Notes: generated by a model from the sequence alone, not told the origin. A stretch of DNA of 64,000 bases from Yponomeuta sedellus (GCA_934045075.1 OW203724.1:6063473-6127472), one strand, 5' to 3'. Shown: positions 1-9,619, numbered from the stretch's first letter. Numbers and translations are program-made.

Positions 1-195
1 AGTAATATTTTGAGTTAAGTATTTTGCTGTGCAATCAGTAAGTTTGACAAGAATTTGGATTATTTTTGGATACAAAAAATGTTTTTTTTTATTTGCGTTT
101 AAGTACTACCCTTTTTATTATAATCAAATCAATTTATTTCAACGTCAAGATGTTTGCTGCATCTAAATTAAATGTACAATGTAAAATGTAAGCCG

Positions 196-275
196 CTGCC
201 TTAGGGCCGTATTGTAGTGGAGAAAAAAGGCAGCGGGAAAAAAACTCCACTCTGGCCATCTTTTCTCAAGTCATT
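196..275 (+). repeat. dispersed repeat fragment, second copy at 56262-56335 inverted
   Basis: The block around 'tgtagtggagaa..ggcagcg..aactccactct' recurs in reverse complement at 56262-56335. Two diverged copies about 56 kb apart identify it as an interspersed repeat, class unknown. Bases 1-195 are plain AT-rich DNA in which I see nothing. Confidence 0.5.
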
Positions 276-286
276 GAACCAAATAC

Positions 287-541
287 AGTCTATTTATTCT
301 TACTTGTCCAATTTAGTAAACAAGATTCTACCCTTAAACTGTAACTTTTTAGTCCAAAACTGCCATATTTCCATAAATAAAGTAACTTGGAACACTCTTT
401 TAGATAACACGCTGCCAATTTTATAAACATAGATTATGATAGTTCATGAGTTTGCGAGAAAATGTCTAGTTTAGGCATCAAATCTCAATTTTAAGGTTAC
501 AATCTTGTTTACTAAATTGGACAAGTAAGAATAAATAGACT
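287..541. mobile_element. palindromic MITE-like element
   Basis: The arm at 287-330 (starting agtctatttattcttacttg) is matched in reverse complement at 498-541, giving arms of about 40 bp around a spacer of about 165 bp. A half copy (one arm plus adjacent bases) lies at 33608-33671, so the unit is dispersed. It has no coding capacity. The long arms suggest a non-autonomous DNA element; the superfamily is not determined. Confidence 0.6.
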
Positions 542-554
542 ATACATCAGTTGC

Positions 555-662
555 CACCTATACATACATAACCTCACGCCTGTATCCCAGAGGGGTAGGC
601 AGAGACCAGGGACTGCCACTTGCCACGATCCTGACAGATCACTTTCGCTTCATCAACGTTCA
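555..662. repeat. LINE-tail-like interspersed repeat
   Basis: The sequence around 'cacgcctgtatcccagaggggtaggcagag' (split here by sense only) resembles a very common lepidopteran interspersed repeat found near LINE 3' ends. This is recognised from memory of the family style, not by alignment. No ORF of note. Confidence 0.4.
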
Positions 663-834
663 TAAGTCATTTGCCACCTATACGTATACCTAATAAGATT
701 TCGTGATAACCATCAACAACTTGAAATGCCAAAGCATTAGTTAAATGTCTTACAAAGGTAGGGAAAACATAAGTGCTGCGGCCAGACACACGAACAGCAC
801 TCAATGTAATAATGGAAAGAAAGAAAAAGAGAGA

Positions 835-873
835 GGGGGGGGGGGGGGGGAGAGAGAGAGAGAGAGAGAGAGA
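835..873 (+). repeat. poly-G plus (AG)n microsatellite
   Basis: A run of 16 G is followed directly by about 11 AG units. Apparent reading frames across it, on both strands, are low-complexity artefacts. Confidence 0.9.
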
Positions 874-879
874 AAATGT

Positions 880-1435
880 ATTTATTTGACGACACAATAC
901 TCAAAACAAAACAAAACAAAAAAACACACAAACCATTTACAAAAAAAAAAAATACACAGAAAGCAAAAAAAAAGACAGTTAATAAATAAATCAACTTTAC
1001 AACACGAAAACAACATTATTTAATTCATAGGTTTTAAGTATTGAGCCCCCAAAATGGGCCCGACTCAGCATAATGAAGCATAATAATGTTGTCTTGTACC
1101 TACTTGTTTTTAAAAGTGTAGAGACTTAGGTTTCCGTATCTACCTCAAAATAGGAAAACTTACAGCTATGAACAAAACACATTGCGATTGAAATAATGAT
1201 TGAGAGCCAATTACAAGTTTTCACTTATAGAAATATTTTAGAAAAAAAATTTCGCCCACTACAAAACAATACAAATACTCACACACACTTTATATTTATG
1301 GTCTCGATCAATGAATCCCCGATAAAATGCATTCCAGTTATGAATACATTTTATCGGGTATTGATTACAAGGAATTGCAAAAGTCCGAGGTAACAAATCT
1401 GCAATTAAAACCGTATCCTGAGGTTTACGGTTTTT
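880..1435. other. AT-rich intergenic DNA
   Basis: No gene is supported here. The only structure is a perfect 12-bp-arm hairpin at about 1318-1358 (cccgataaaatg / cattttatcggg). Confidence 0.6.
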
Positions 1436-1436
1436 T

Positions 1437-1530
1437 TACTTAGCCTCCTGTTTTTCCTACTGCTGAGCAAAGACCTCTCCTCTTACTTTCCTTCCCCTGT
1501 CTCTATCCCCCTCGTACCATCCCGGCAATA
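1437..1530. repeat. LINE 3'-end-like repeat fragment
   Basis: The motif 'actgctgagcaaagacctct' matches the type of sequence seen at lepidopteran RTE-like LINE ends (on the other strand: cagcagtggg..). A related fragment sits at 43500-43560. It is truncated and non-coding. Confidence 0.4.
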
Positions 1531-1535
1531 ATGTA

Positions 1536-2074
1536 TTAAGGCGCATCGTTGTGCTAACTAGCACCACCAACGGAAGAAAATCATAAGTTGTTTTGTTATA
1601 CGTTTGTATTTAAAAGTGAACATGAGAAATCTTAACTGTGACAACTATTTTATTTTTAGAACCCACAGTCCAGTACCTAGAATCAACAACCAAGGATTTT
1701 AATCAGTTTCATATAGAAATAGAGGTCTCTGTAACTGTAGACGGCCTGCGATAAAGGATTTCTTAGTGCAGGGCTCAACGCTATTTGCATGTTATTTTTC
1801 ATTTCTTATACTCGGAAAGTAGTTTTGTTTTGATCTGATTATTGGGTGGAAAATGCTGCTTTCCTCCATAGGGATTCAATAGATTAGAAAAAACGGCCGT
1901 TTTTGGCGGAAAGTTCTAATCTATTGATCCAAGGTTCTAGAGAATTTAGGTTCTAAAATAGTTGTCACAGTTGTTAAGATTTCTCATGTTCTCTTTTAGA
2001 GAAAAACGTATTATAAAACAAGTTATGTTTTTTTTTTCATTGGTGGCGCTAGTTAGCACCCTGAAGCGCCTTAA
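1536..2074. mobile_element. TTAA-flanked MITE, copy 1
   Basis: The ends read TTAAGGCGC...GCGCCTTAA, and inside these lies a longer imperfect inverted repeat with the core GCTAACTAGC(A/G)CCACCAA. TTAA at both ends fits piggyBac-type TTAA target duplication. Related copies are at 57365-57995 and, split by a hAT element, at 43902-47570. The copy has no transposase and carries a smaller repeat at 1712-1870. Confidence 0.65.
1712..1870 (+). mobile_element. short repeat R1 (uninterrupted copy)
   Basis: This stretch of about 160 bp ('gaggtctctgtaactgtag' through 'gggtggaaaatgctgc') is inserted in the MITE at 1536-2074. The same sequence occurs at 3930-3978 plus 5437-5560, where a 1.46-kb element splits it. 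The present copy therefore gives the empty site (single ATTT at about 1758-1761). Confidence 0.65.
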
Positions 2075-2160
2075 GGTCATCCCGCCATCGTAGTCATGTA
2101 CTCGTACATTTAAAGTTTATCCGCGCCTGCAGTAGATAATAATGATGAGCTATAATAGTT

Positions 2161-3273
2161 ACACTATTTTTATTTTTAATGCACTAACCCGTGCTAAGGA
2201 ACAAATTTAAAAAACCTATTTAGAGGCTAAAAATTTTCACCCATGCCGGGATTCGAACCCGCAACCTCTGGCTATCCGTACCAGCGCTCTACCAATTGAG
2301 CCAATGGGTGACTCACGGCATCAGTGAAATTTCGAACCTCTTTACAATATTCTCTGTATTACGTACAGGCAGCGACATCTGACTTAAGCAAATTGCATTA
2401 CTTACTGCCCCGACTACCTACTTTGCAGTTAGGTTTTAACATCGGAACGATATCACTGTACTCACATGATTACACTATTTTTATTTTTAATGCACTAACC
2501 CGTGCTAAGGAACAAATTTAAAAAACCTATTTAGAGGCTAAAAATTTCACCCATGCCGGGATTCGAACCCGCAACCTCTGGCTATCCGTACCAGCGCTCT
2601 ACCAATTGAGCCAATGGGTGACTCACGGCATCAGTGAAATTTCGAACCTCTTTACAATATTCTCTGTATTACGTACAGGCAGCGACATCTGACTTAAGCA
2701 AATTGCATTATTTACTGCCCCAACTACCTACTTTGCAGTTAGGTTTTAACATCGGAACGATATCACTGTACTCACATGATTACACTATTTTTATTTTTAA
2801 TGCACTAACCCGTGCTAAGGAACAAATTTAAAAAACCTATTTAGAGGCTAAAAATTTCACCCATGCCGGGATTCGAACCCGCAACCTCTGGCTATCCGTA
2901 CCAGCGCTCTACCAATTGAGCCAATGGGTGACTCACGGCATCAGTGAAATTTCGAACCTCTTTACAATATTCTCTGTATTACGTACAGGCAGCGACATCT
3001 GACTTAAGCAAATTGCATTACTTACTGCCCCGACTACCTACTTTGCAGTTAGGTTTTAACATCGGAACGATATCACTGTACTCACATGATTACACTATTT
3101 TTATTTTTAATGCACTAACCCGTGCTAAGGAACAAATTTAAAAAACCTATTTAGAGGCTAAAAATTTCACCCATGCCGGGATTCGAACCCGCAACCTCTG
3201 GCTATCCGCAACCGGATAGCCAGAGGTTGCGGGTTCGAATCCCGGCATGGGTGAAATTTTTAGCCTCTAAATA
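2161..3273 (-). mobile_element. head-to-tail multimer of tRNA-like SINE 'T', with inverted 5' end
   Basis: Three near-identical units of exactly 310 bp run head to tail in - orientation. Each holds a tRNA-like head: a D-arm-like GGCTCAATTGGTAGAGC, a T-arm/B-box GGTTCGAATCC, and acceptor-like CCCAT/ATGGG ends. The body includes ttagcctctaaataggtttt and the tail is aaaaataaaaatagtgt. At the right end, about 65 bp of the head and body are inverted (3209-3273), making a hairpin joined near the anticodon loop. The whole block is flanked by a 14-bp direct repeat, GAGCTATAATAGTT, at 2147-2160 and 3274-3287, the mark of a single target-primed insertion. Units differ by only a few substitutions. Confidence 0.85.
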
Positions 3274-3334
3274 GAGCTATAATAGTTTTATTTATTTTAT
3301 TCTTCAATATTAAGGAAAACAGCATAACTATCAT

Positions 3335-3480
3335 CATCGTCGTGTCATCACATCAGCCATTTGACGCCCACTGCGGGACATATTATAGGCTTCCCACATG
3401 GTTTTCCAAGCTCCACGATTTGTGATGTCCGCATACAGCGACTCCCCGACACCGGAAAACTAGTGATAAACAAATATGCC
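3335..3480. repeat. LINE-tail-like repeat fragment
   Basis: It contains 'catttgacgcccactgcggga', a form of the 'cgtccactgctggacata' sequence common near lepidopteran LINE 3' ends. It is short and non-coding. The following stretch, 3490-3925, is AT-rich with a (CA)n run near 3810 and shows no gene. Confidence 0.4.
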
Positions 3481-3929
3481 TAATATTACCTAGTGTGGGA
3501 GTTGCAAATGATTCATAACTGTATTCCTGAATTTTTAAATAAACAATTTTTATTATTATTATTTTATTTTTATTACAAAGCTGACAGCCATTAATAGTTT
3601 CCACAGATAACTGTAAAGAGTAATGTTACATAATAGGTTTAACCAAATCGATTATTTTTCTAGGTACCAATTAATGTTAAGGACTAAGAAACAATTTGGA
3701 TAGGAGACATCTCACCGCATTTATTCCATTGACATTGTGTACCTTGTATCTTGTGATAGGCATAAAAATGTGATTTCCAACGTTACCAACACAGACGCAC
3801 TCCAACACACACACACACATACAAAGTTTTTGTTTTATTACCTACCTAAAAATTCGCGTGTTACTAATTCACATGCTTAGTAACACACATTTACTATTAT
3901 TATTTCCGTTAATCCAATTTTCTTTGTCA

Positions 3930-5560
3930 GTAGAAATAGAGGTCTCTGTAACTGTAGTCGGCCTGCGATAAAAGATTTGAGTGAATTTCAACAAGTCTTA
4001 TAAAATCTTCATTTCCATGTACTTTTTTATCTTAAGGTTTTTTTACAAAACAAAACTCTTGTTGTTTTTGATAATGTATGTACTCTTGCTTAATCTCTAT
4101 CTGATAACTTAAAAAACTAGCAAGATAAACAGGTCTAAAAATTTCGTGCCACGGCGATGAAACATGAGTGCACGGCAATGAAACAAGCGTCCACGGCAAT
4201 GAAATAACTGTGCCATAGGAATGAAAGAATCAACCCACGGAAATGAAAATATATTTTATTTCTCCGAGAGGGAAATGCAAACCCAGATATGGGTCGTTTC
4301 TTAATTTTTGACGTCTTTTTTTTCAGCCAATCTTTTTCTCTCCTTTCTCTCCTCCTCAGATAATTTCGGTTTGGGCATGTTGGCATCTTAAAAATAAACA
4401 ATCCATTATTAAAATCAGACTGCAGTATGTGCTGGTGCGTTCGTTTGTGAGGGTGTATTATACGATTGATAAAGTACTAAATGTTACTAAAAGATGATAA
4501 AATACATTTTCTTTACCTAATCATAACATGGCGATGAAAACAAAAGTCACGGAAATGAAATACTTGGCCACGGCAATGAAAATAATTTGTTTTATACAGC
4601 ATGGCAATTAATTTTCTTTCATTGATGTGTCTTATTTTTCATTACCATAGCAAATTTCGCCCACGGAAACCACAGCAATGAAAACACGGTGATGAAAATT
4701 GAGGCCATAAATAGAAATAACAAAAAATCTATTAACCATTCGACAAAATAAACACTTGACAAATAATCATAAGAGAAATAGCGTTCTATCGAATGTTTAC
4801 TTAAGATGACAATCTTAAGTTAAATAGAAGTTATACCTATCCACGGCATTGAAAGAAAAAATGTCCAGCAACAAAAAAAAATATTGACTTAACGAATATC
4901 GCGAAAACGCAGGCACGTGCGTACGTCCTTCTGCGACGAGCACTTAGGCGGCATCACAAATTAGGGCGGCATTAAACACAAACGTTTCGCGCAACGGGGA
5001 TGGGAAACAAGTCGTTAGGTAAAACAATATACTTGAACATGATTAGGACACGGCGATTAACGGTAGTTCTGAGACAGATACATTTTTATTAACCATTCGT
5101 TGTACTGTGTAAATATTTCAATAAATGTATTTCCTAACAATACTTTGACTATTAATGTATCAAATAAAATTTGTTTTTAGTACAAAGAACCAATAGATGT
5201 TTATCAATGAAGAATAATACACAACAAGGTGACGTGCGGACAAACATGGCAATGAAAGATTTCGGGATTTAATATTTTTTTTTGGAGTATCCATTATTCT
5301 TATTAACAAAATGTTTAGTGCTACACATAGATTACCATATCATCTAACCGTAAAAAAATGTTAGAACATTAACACTTTCTTTTTTATTACCAATTTCATT
5401 GGTGCCACGCAATTTTTAGTTCCGGGAAATTCACCCATTTCTTAGTGCAGGGCTCAACGCTATTTGCATGTTATTTTTCATTTCTTCTACTCGGAAAGTA
5501 GTGTTGTTTTGATCTGATTATTGGGTGGAAAATGCTGCTTCCCTCCATATGGAGGGAAAA
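3930..5560 (+). mobile_element. repeat R1, split copy
   Basis: The left part (3930-3978) and right part (5437-5560) match the contiguous R1 copy at 1712-1870. They are separated by the element at 3979-5436, and the sequence joins exactly across ATTT. The copy extends further on the right (gctgcttccctccatatgg) than the 1.7-kb copy. Confidence 0.65.
3979..5436. mobile_element. non-autonomous DNA transposon with 4-bp TSD and subterminal motif array
   Basis: The ends are GAGTGAATTTC and its near-inverse GAAATTCACCC (10 of 11 match). The flanks are ATTT on both sides, and the unoccupied copy of the same host repeat near 1758 has ATTT once. This gives a 1458-bp insertion with a 4-bp duplication. 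Inside are about 16 degenerate copies of CCACGGCAATGAAA, for example at 4149, 4170, 4191, 4212, 4235, 4527, 4547, 4568, 4670, 4684, 4841, 5047 and 5245, mostly in one orientation. No transposase ORF survives. The 4-bp duplication and the G(A/G)GTG ends leave Sola-like or another 4-bp-TSD superfamily as options; I could not assign it. Confidence 0.7.
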
Positions 5561-5676
5561 ACTCATACAAATTACTTCCCACCCAAGGACCGGAATGAAC
5601 TTTAAAAATAGAACTACTGTCAGTTGTGAAGAGTTTCAAGTAATAAATAGGCGTTTTTTAAAAAAAAAATATAAAA

Positions 5677-5763
5677 ATGCTGCGGCCATATGAGTTTCTA
5701 AACAGCCTGAGTGTGAACTTAGCGCAAACTTCTTTGAGCGGAATAAGCCGCAACAATTACGCG
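5677..5763 (+). CDS. candidate first coding exon of an unrecognised gene
   Basis: An ATG at 5677 opens 29 codons that run directly into a good splice donor, GCG|GTGAGT, at 5763/5764 in phase 0. The peptide begins MLRPYEFLNSLSVNLAQ. It has basic, hydroxylated and hydrophobic residues and a single acidic one, so it could be a mitochondrial presequence. No following + strand exon was found in the window, and most of the next 10 kb is repeats. It may be a true 5' exon with distant partners, a relic, or chance. Confidence 0.25.
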
Positions 5764-6059
5764 GTGAGTTCCATATTTAAAATTTAAAAAGTCGACATAA
5801 ATTGGCGGGTACTAATCTGTTATAGTAGGTTTCTGTGACGGAATTCAAAAAAAATGGTAATCTTTTATGCTAAGATTTGAATATGAGAAATGAGTTTTTA
5901 TTTTCCTCATATTCGAAATGAAAAGTAAGTGTTTAACACGGGTCAAAGAATCAATTCCTACTCGGACTATAGCCACCCTCGCTGCGCTAAGGGCGTCTAA
6001 ATAACTCGGGAATTGATACTTTCTACGTTTAACAATCTACTATTCCGTGTTCTGCTTTT

Positions 6060-6272
6060 TTTGTACCAACCGGCTACACTCGTGGATCCCAGCACGGCGT
6101 TCCGCGCGACATTGTCTTTCTGTCTCGACAACTCCAACAGAAGCCGGTACCCGAAGTCGTTCAGTTTTACAGCCAGTGTAGGGTCCGGTGCGGTGTCCAG
6201 AAGGCCGGATGTGCTTAAGACTAAGCCTAGCAGCAACGTAGTAGGGAGCTTCCATTCCATTTTATAATGTTC
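6060..6272 (-). CDS. serpin-like first coding exon (signal peptide plus start of mature domain), partial
   Basis: On the - strand an ATG at 6260 lies 12 bases after a plausible acceptor (ttttttccgcag, exon from 6272). It encodes MEWKLPTTLLLGLVLSTSG, a clear secretory signal peptide, then a stretch containing VKLNDFGYRLLLELSRQKD. The 'NDFG.RLL.EL' pattern followed by 'N.V...SVAG' resembles helix A and the start of strand s6B of serpins (serine protease inhibitors). No downstream serpin exon (hinge or reactive loop) was recognised between 1 and 6060, and the expected 'SP' before 'SVAG' is missing. The reading after about residue 66 is probably intron. It is either an isolated exon of a gene running off the left edge or a relic. 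Confidence 0.4.
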
Positions 6273-6530
6273 CTGCGGAAAAAATCTTCTTGAAGGAACT
6301 TATGTCATTGAGGTCGGCCTCTCTCTAATGACTTCGTAAGTCCTTTGTACTATATCAGTGGACATCTAGGCCAGAGTTTCTTAGCCTGTGGTCAGCGGAG
6401 CACTGGTGGCTCCTGGAGGCATTCCAAGTGGACCGCGAAGCTATTTTTGCGAAACAATACCTATTCAGTTAAGAGTTAGTCGTAAAATTCGTGTTTTATT
6501 AATTTGTAGGTAGATCAGACAATCCTTTAT

Positions 6531-6618
6531 TTTATATTCTTTTTGTTGCACTAACCCATGTTGAGGACAATTTTTAAAAACCTATTTTGAATTTTTGGCC
6601 TCTAAATAGGTTTTTAAA
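6531..6618. mobile_element. SINE T fold-back fragment
   Basis: It is an 88-bp inverted arrangement of the SINE T body (..aacctatttt / ..aaataggttttt..) without the tRNA head. The flanking direct repeat AATCCTTTAT is at 6521-6530 and 6619-6628. This supports insertion as an already inverted molecule. Confidence 0.65.
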
Positions 6619-6712
6619 AATCCTTTATATTTTTAGGTAGGTTACTATAAATTACCAATAAACGTACTGACAAGACAGAAATTGGTAAAATGGTCCCAAG
6701 TGACTAACAGGA

Positions 6713-7085
6713 GAAGCGCTCGTGGCCTAAGTGAACCAAGTGATTGAAATCAATCACTTGAGTTAAGCAACAACAGGCCCGGTCAGGTGCAGGATGGGTG
6801 ACCGTCCCGTGACTACAGCTAGTAGCATTTTTCCGAGCGGTTCCGTTCTTCGCAAGGCACGTTAAGCCGTTGGTGCCGGCTGTCATGTAATGGCAGTCGT
6901 TGCCATGTCAGAGGCCTTATGGGCGGCTTGATAATTTCTGACAGCAAGGCCCGCCACTGTCTTACAGTCCTCCACCGACCCGGACTTGACCCCCGTGGTG
7001 GAGTATGGCCTAACCTTCCTGCGATGCAGGAAGAGACCCGTGCCCCAGCAGTGGGGACATACATGGGTTGATAACGATAACGAAC
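6713..7085 (+). mobile_element. 5S-rRNA-like SINE 'F'
   Basis: The 5' part contains AGTTAAGCAAC followed by GGTCAGGTGCAGGATGGGTG and ACCG. This is the arrangement of the internal promoter region of animal 5S rRNA (A box, then C box). The rest is a body with 'gcacgttaagccgttgg', 'ggcccgccactgtctta' and a 3' end 'cagtggggacatacatgg'. Other copies: 9035-9110, 9432-9612 (-), 18003-18345, 38080-38405, 39165-39420, 58365-59205 (split) and 61505-61890 (-). Confidence 0.7.
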
Positions 7086-7249
7086 GCCTAAAAGGTTAAG
7101 AACCACTGATCTAGGCAATGCGAAAAGAAAGATTTATAAGTACCTAGTTATTTACAAAATCCGGCTCTCCGAACGTAAGGTGTCTCTCACAGTGTGTTGT
7201 GGGACATACAACTGGGAGATACCTTATGCTTCGGAATGAACATTGATAC

Positions 7250-7535
7250 GAGTATTTAAGCTTGCTGTAAACGCGGTCCAAAAAATGTGTTAAGTACACT
7301 TTGTGCCAAAAGGGCTACTATAAAATAAGGGATTGTTTAGTGACAATGATGTCTGGAATTAAAGCCAGTACAAAGCATGAGTTCTATGTTTGGAGTTTTT
7401 TTGTCCATTTTTTCACCAAAATAATCTAGATTTTGAAATGGAAACCTAGTTTGAATTGTAACGTTCGCGTTCATTACCTAAGCCGCAGTTTCTGCGCTAC
7501 TTTGAGTAAAACCTTTTCATTTCATTGGCTTATAG
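7250..7535. repeat. interspersed repeat, second copy at 41885-42190
   Basis: Shared blocks with 41885-42190 include 'ctttgtgccaaaagggctact', 'aagccgcagtttctg' and 'gctactttga'. Two diverged copies mark an old interspersed element with no coding content. Confidence 0.55.
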
Positions 7536-7539
7536 ATAG

Positions 7540-8370
7540 GTATAATAAAATAAGTAAAAAAGCTTTTATTATTAAGACAACTAATGTCTTCGTGTAAATA
7601 TGTGCGCAGTGCGGGCCGGCCGAGAACTCGTGTGCCCATGCTTGATCAACAGACGAAAGCAAAAAGCTTAATCGTACTCTAACCACAGATTAGATAATAG
7701 TTACTACGTAACAGATACATCACTCCCATACTAAAGCGAAAATACCTACGCTATAATAGCCTACAAAATCTTAATAATAATAACTACTGTTCACAGCGAG
7801 GAGAAATATACCATAAGTACCCGCTCAAAGAGTCGAGATTGTGTTGCACACCGTGCGACTCACGTGCAAGCGCGTCATCGCACGAATGCGCTAGGGTTGT
7901 ACCTATGATGATTATTACTGTAATAAAACGAATGTTGTGAAATAACCATATTTATTTATTTGTCAAAAACATGTAATATAAAATGACAAGCTGACTTTCT
8001 TTGAGTTGTTATTAGATCAGGCCTCCCTATTATCTCAAACCAATTGCGGCGTCTGAAAAGCAAACATTAAGGTATCAAACTTAATTTTTCGCCATTGTGG
8101 GCGATTTTGACCGCCACTTTTAATCCTGAAAATGGAATAGATTCTATTTGTCCCTCTCTATTCCTAGACAAATATCTAAAAAGAAGGGGACAGACAAAAC
8201 TGATTTTAGTTTTTGGATTGGGCGGATTGTGGCGGTCAGAGTCGACCACATTATATTGGTTTGAATTCGAGAAATACGTAAATATTTGACATCCATGTTT
8301 GTTGTACATGTTTTGTTTCTAATGTTTAATGCGAAACACTAAAAAGCCAATTTAGTTGATCCTAAATTAA
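7540..8370. other. intergenic DNA, no gene seen
   Basis: It contains a small inverted repeat gaccgccac/gtggcggtc at about 8108-8240, probably a short MITE. The motif 'cacagattagataatagtta' (about 7684) recurs near 63397. No exon is supported. Confidence 0.5.
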
Positions 8371-8374
8371 CATT

Positions 8375-8480
8375 AAAAACAAATACACGCACGACAAGGA
8401 TGGGAAACTACCATCGATAAAATATTACTAAAGTAGTAATATTTTATCTTTGTCGTGCATGTATTTGTTGTTCATGATGA
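8375..8480. mobile_element. short palindromic MITE
   Basis: The arms 'acaaatacacgcacgacaa' and 'ttgtcgtgcatgtatttgt' are near-perfect inverts about 100 bp apart. A second internal pair 'gataaaatattacta/tagtaatattttatc' fills the centre. Confidence 0.6.
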
Positions 8481-8859
8481 CTCAGCAGTTGCGAGTTAGC
8501 AGTTGCTAAAAGTCGTGGAGCGAACTATTATAAAATTGTTATTTTTGGCATTTTCCGTCAATTTACGACTGAATGTTGTGCATTTTTTTTAATTTTTCGA
8601 TATAGCCACAGTACAGCTTTGAAAACGTGACAGACAGAGACACTTACGCATAATAATGTTAGAACGGATGTGCTTATTTAGAATCAAAATTAACAAGTCC
8701 ACGAAAAAAAGCAGTTACCTTTATGTGTTTAATTTACTTTTATAGTACCTACCTAAATGTTTAAAGAAATAAATATAAGATTTAAAATACTACTTACCTT
8801 TCTTCGTCTCTCGGCAGTGAAAAAAATGATAATTCTCCATTTGTTTTTTTACTTTTACA

Positions 8860-9010
8860 CCCATCCACTGCACAATAATTACGTGGTTTCGTCATTTCGA
8901 GTAGTAAACGCGGGAAACGTGCGGTGCGAGCGCTCAGGCGGGCGTCGTAGCGGCCGCGGCCCTGTGTCAGTTGTATCGTGGACGATACACCGGGCGGCAG
9001 GTATATAACG
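8860..9010. promoter_or_regulatory. CpG-rich island with TATA-like box
   Basis: About 110 bp (8900-9010) is conspicuously GC- and CpG-rich (cgggaaacgtgcggtgcgag, ggccgcggccc) within AT-rich surroundings and ends with GGTATATAACG at about 8999. It could be a promoter or first exon of an unseen gene, but no adjoining coding exon was found on either strand. Confidence 0.25.
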
Positions 9011-9034
9011 CGTGACCTTGAGCGAGTGACGGAC

Positions 9035-9110
9035 GCCTGCTCTAACGGCCTTCCACCAATCCGGACTTGGCCCCCGTGCCCCTTGGTGGGGACATAATGG
9101 GTTGATGATG
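9035..9110 (+). mobile_element. SINE F fragment
   Basis: It keeps only the 3' part of the 5S-like SINE (ccaatccggacttggccccc .. gtggggacataatgggttga), internally deleted. Confidence 0.55.
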
Positions 9111-9431
9111 ATGATGAACGGCCTTCCTCTTTTCTTTGTAAATATATACATATTTACCTATCATGCATGACGCGAGAACGGCAGAATGGAACCTTAAAAC
9201 AATTACTTTTAGGGTAGATTTTCCTACACCTAAATTAGATATGCATTTTTTTCGCTTGCAATACAGTGTGGAGTATCATTGGATAGGTCGCTTTGGGGTT
9301 CCGTTTGCGAAATATTAAGCTTAAAAGCATTAGAGTAGGGTGTGCAATCTCTGTCAGTACATCTCTAAATTATGTTAATAACGACGTTAGGTCCCATTGT
9401 ACTGACAGTTTGCAAAAACGATCTGAAAAAA

Positions 9432-9612
9432 GATATCGATGTCAACCCTTGTATGTCCCCACTGCTGGGGCACGGGTCTCTTCCTGCATCTCAGGAAGGT
9501 TAGGCCATACTCCACCACGTGGGCCAAGTCCAGGTTGGTGGAGGATTGTAAGACAGTGGCGGGCCTTACTGTCAGAAGTTATCAAGGCGGCCTCTGATAT
9601 GGCTTAGCGACT
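9432..9612 (-). mobile_element. SINE F fragment, 5' truncated
   Basis: This is the 3' half of the 5S-like SINE in - orientation, from 'gatgtcaacccttgtatgtc' to 'cggcctctgatatggctta'. The 5S-like head is missing. Confidence 0.65.
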
Positions 9613-9619
9613 GATGAAA

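Larger units (their letters stand above)
6372..7108. mobile_element. hAT MITE with 8-bp TSD, hosting two SINE insertions
   Basis: The left end CAGAGTTTCTTAGCC and right end GGTTAAGAACCACTG form imperfect terminal inverted repeats of the CAGTGGTTCTTAACC kind typical of hAT elements. The flanks are a perfect 8-bp duplication ATCTAGGC at 6364-6371 and 7109-7116. It has no transposase. A SINE T fold-back (6531-6618) and a 5S-like SINE (6713-7085) lie inside, so this element is the oldest of the three. Confidence 0.8.

Noticed and set aside
745..1023. Overlapping open frames on both strands across 745-1023
   Set aside because: They arise from poly-G/(AG)n and A-rich low complexity; no start context, domain or splice signals.
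1405..1440. Terminator-like hairpin followed by T run (aaaccgtatcc..ggtttacggttttttt)
   Set aside because: The genome is eukaryotic. The stem is weak and there is no gene to terminate.
2324..3141. Three identical 65-codon + strand frames
   Set aside because: Each lies wholly within a SINE T unit and repeats with it every 310 bp; no protein similarity.
2161..3273. Regularly spaced repeat that could be mistaken for a CRISPR array or a cluster of tRNA genes
   Set aside because: Units are 310 bp and almost identical throughout, with no unique spacers. The tRNA-like head lacks the invariant U33 (C in the loop) and recurs as a dispersed SINE with target duplications.
3979..5436. Idea that the CACGGCAATGAAA array is a minisatellite or origin
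   Set aside because: The motifs are irregularly spaced and the block has transposon ends and a target duplication, so a transposon explanation fits better; no evidence for replication origin activity.
8757..9151. Frames of 83-90 codons on both strands over the CpG-rich island
   Set aside because: They overlap each other and a SINE F fragment; the composition explains the lack of stops. Kept only as a tentative regulatory region.
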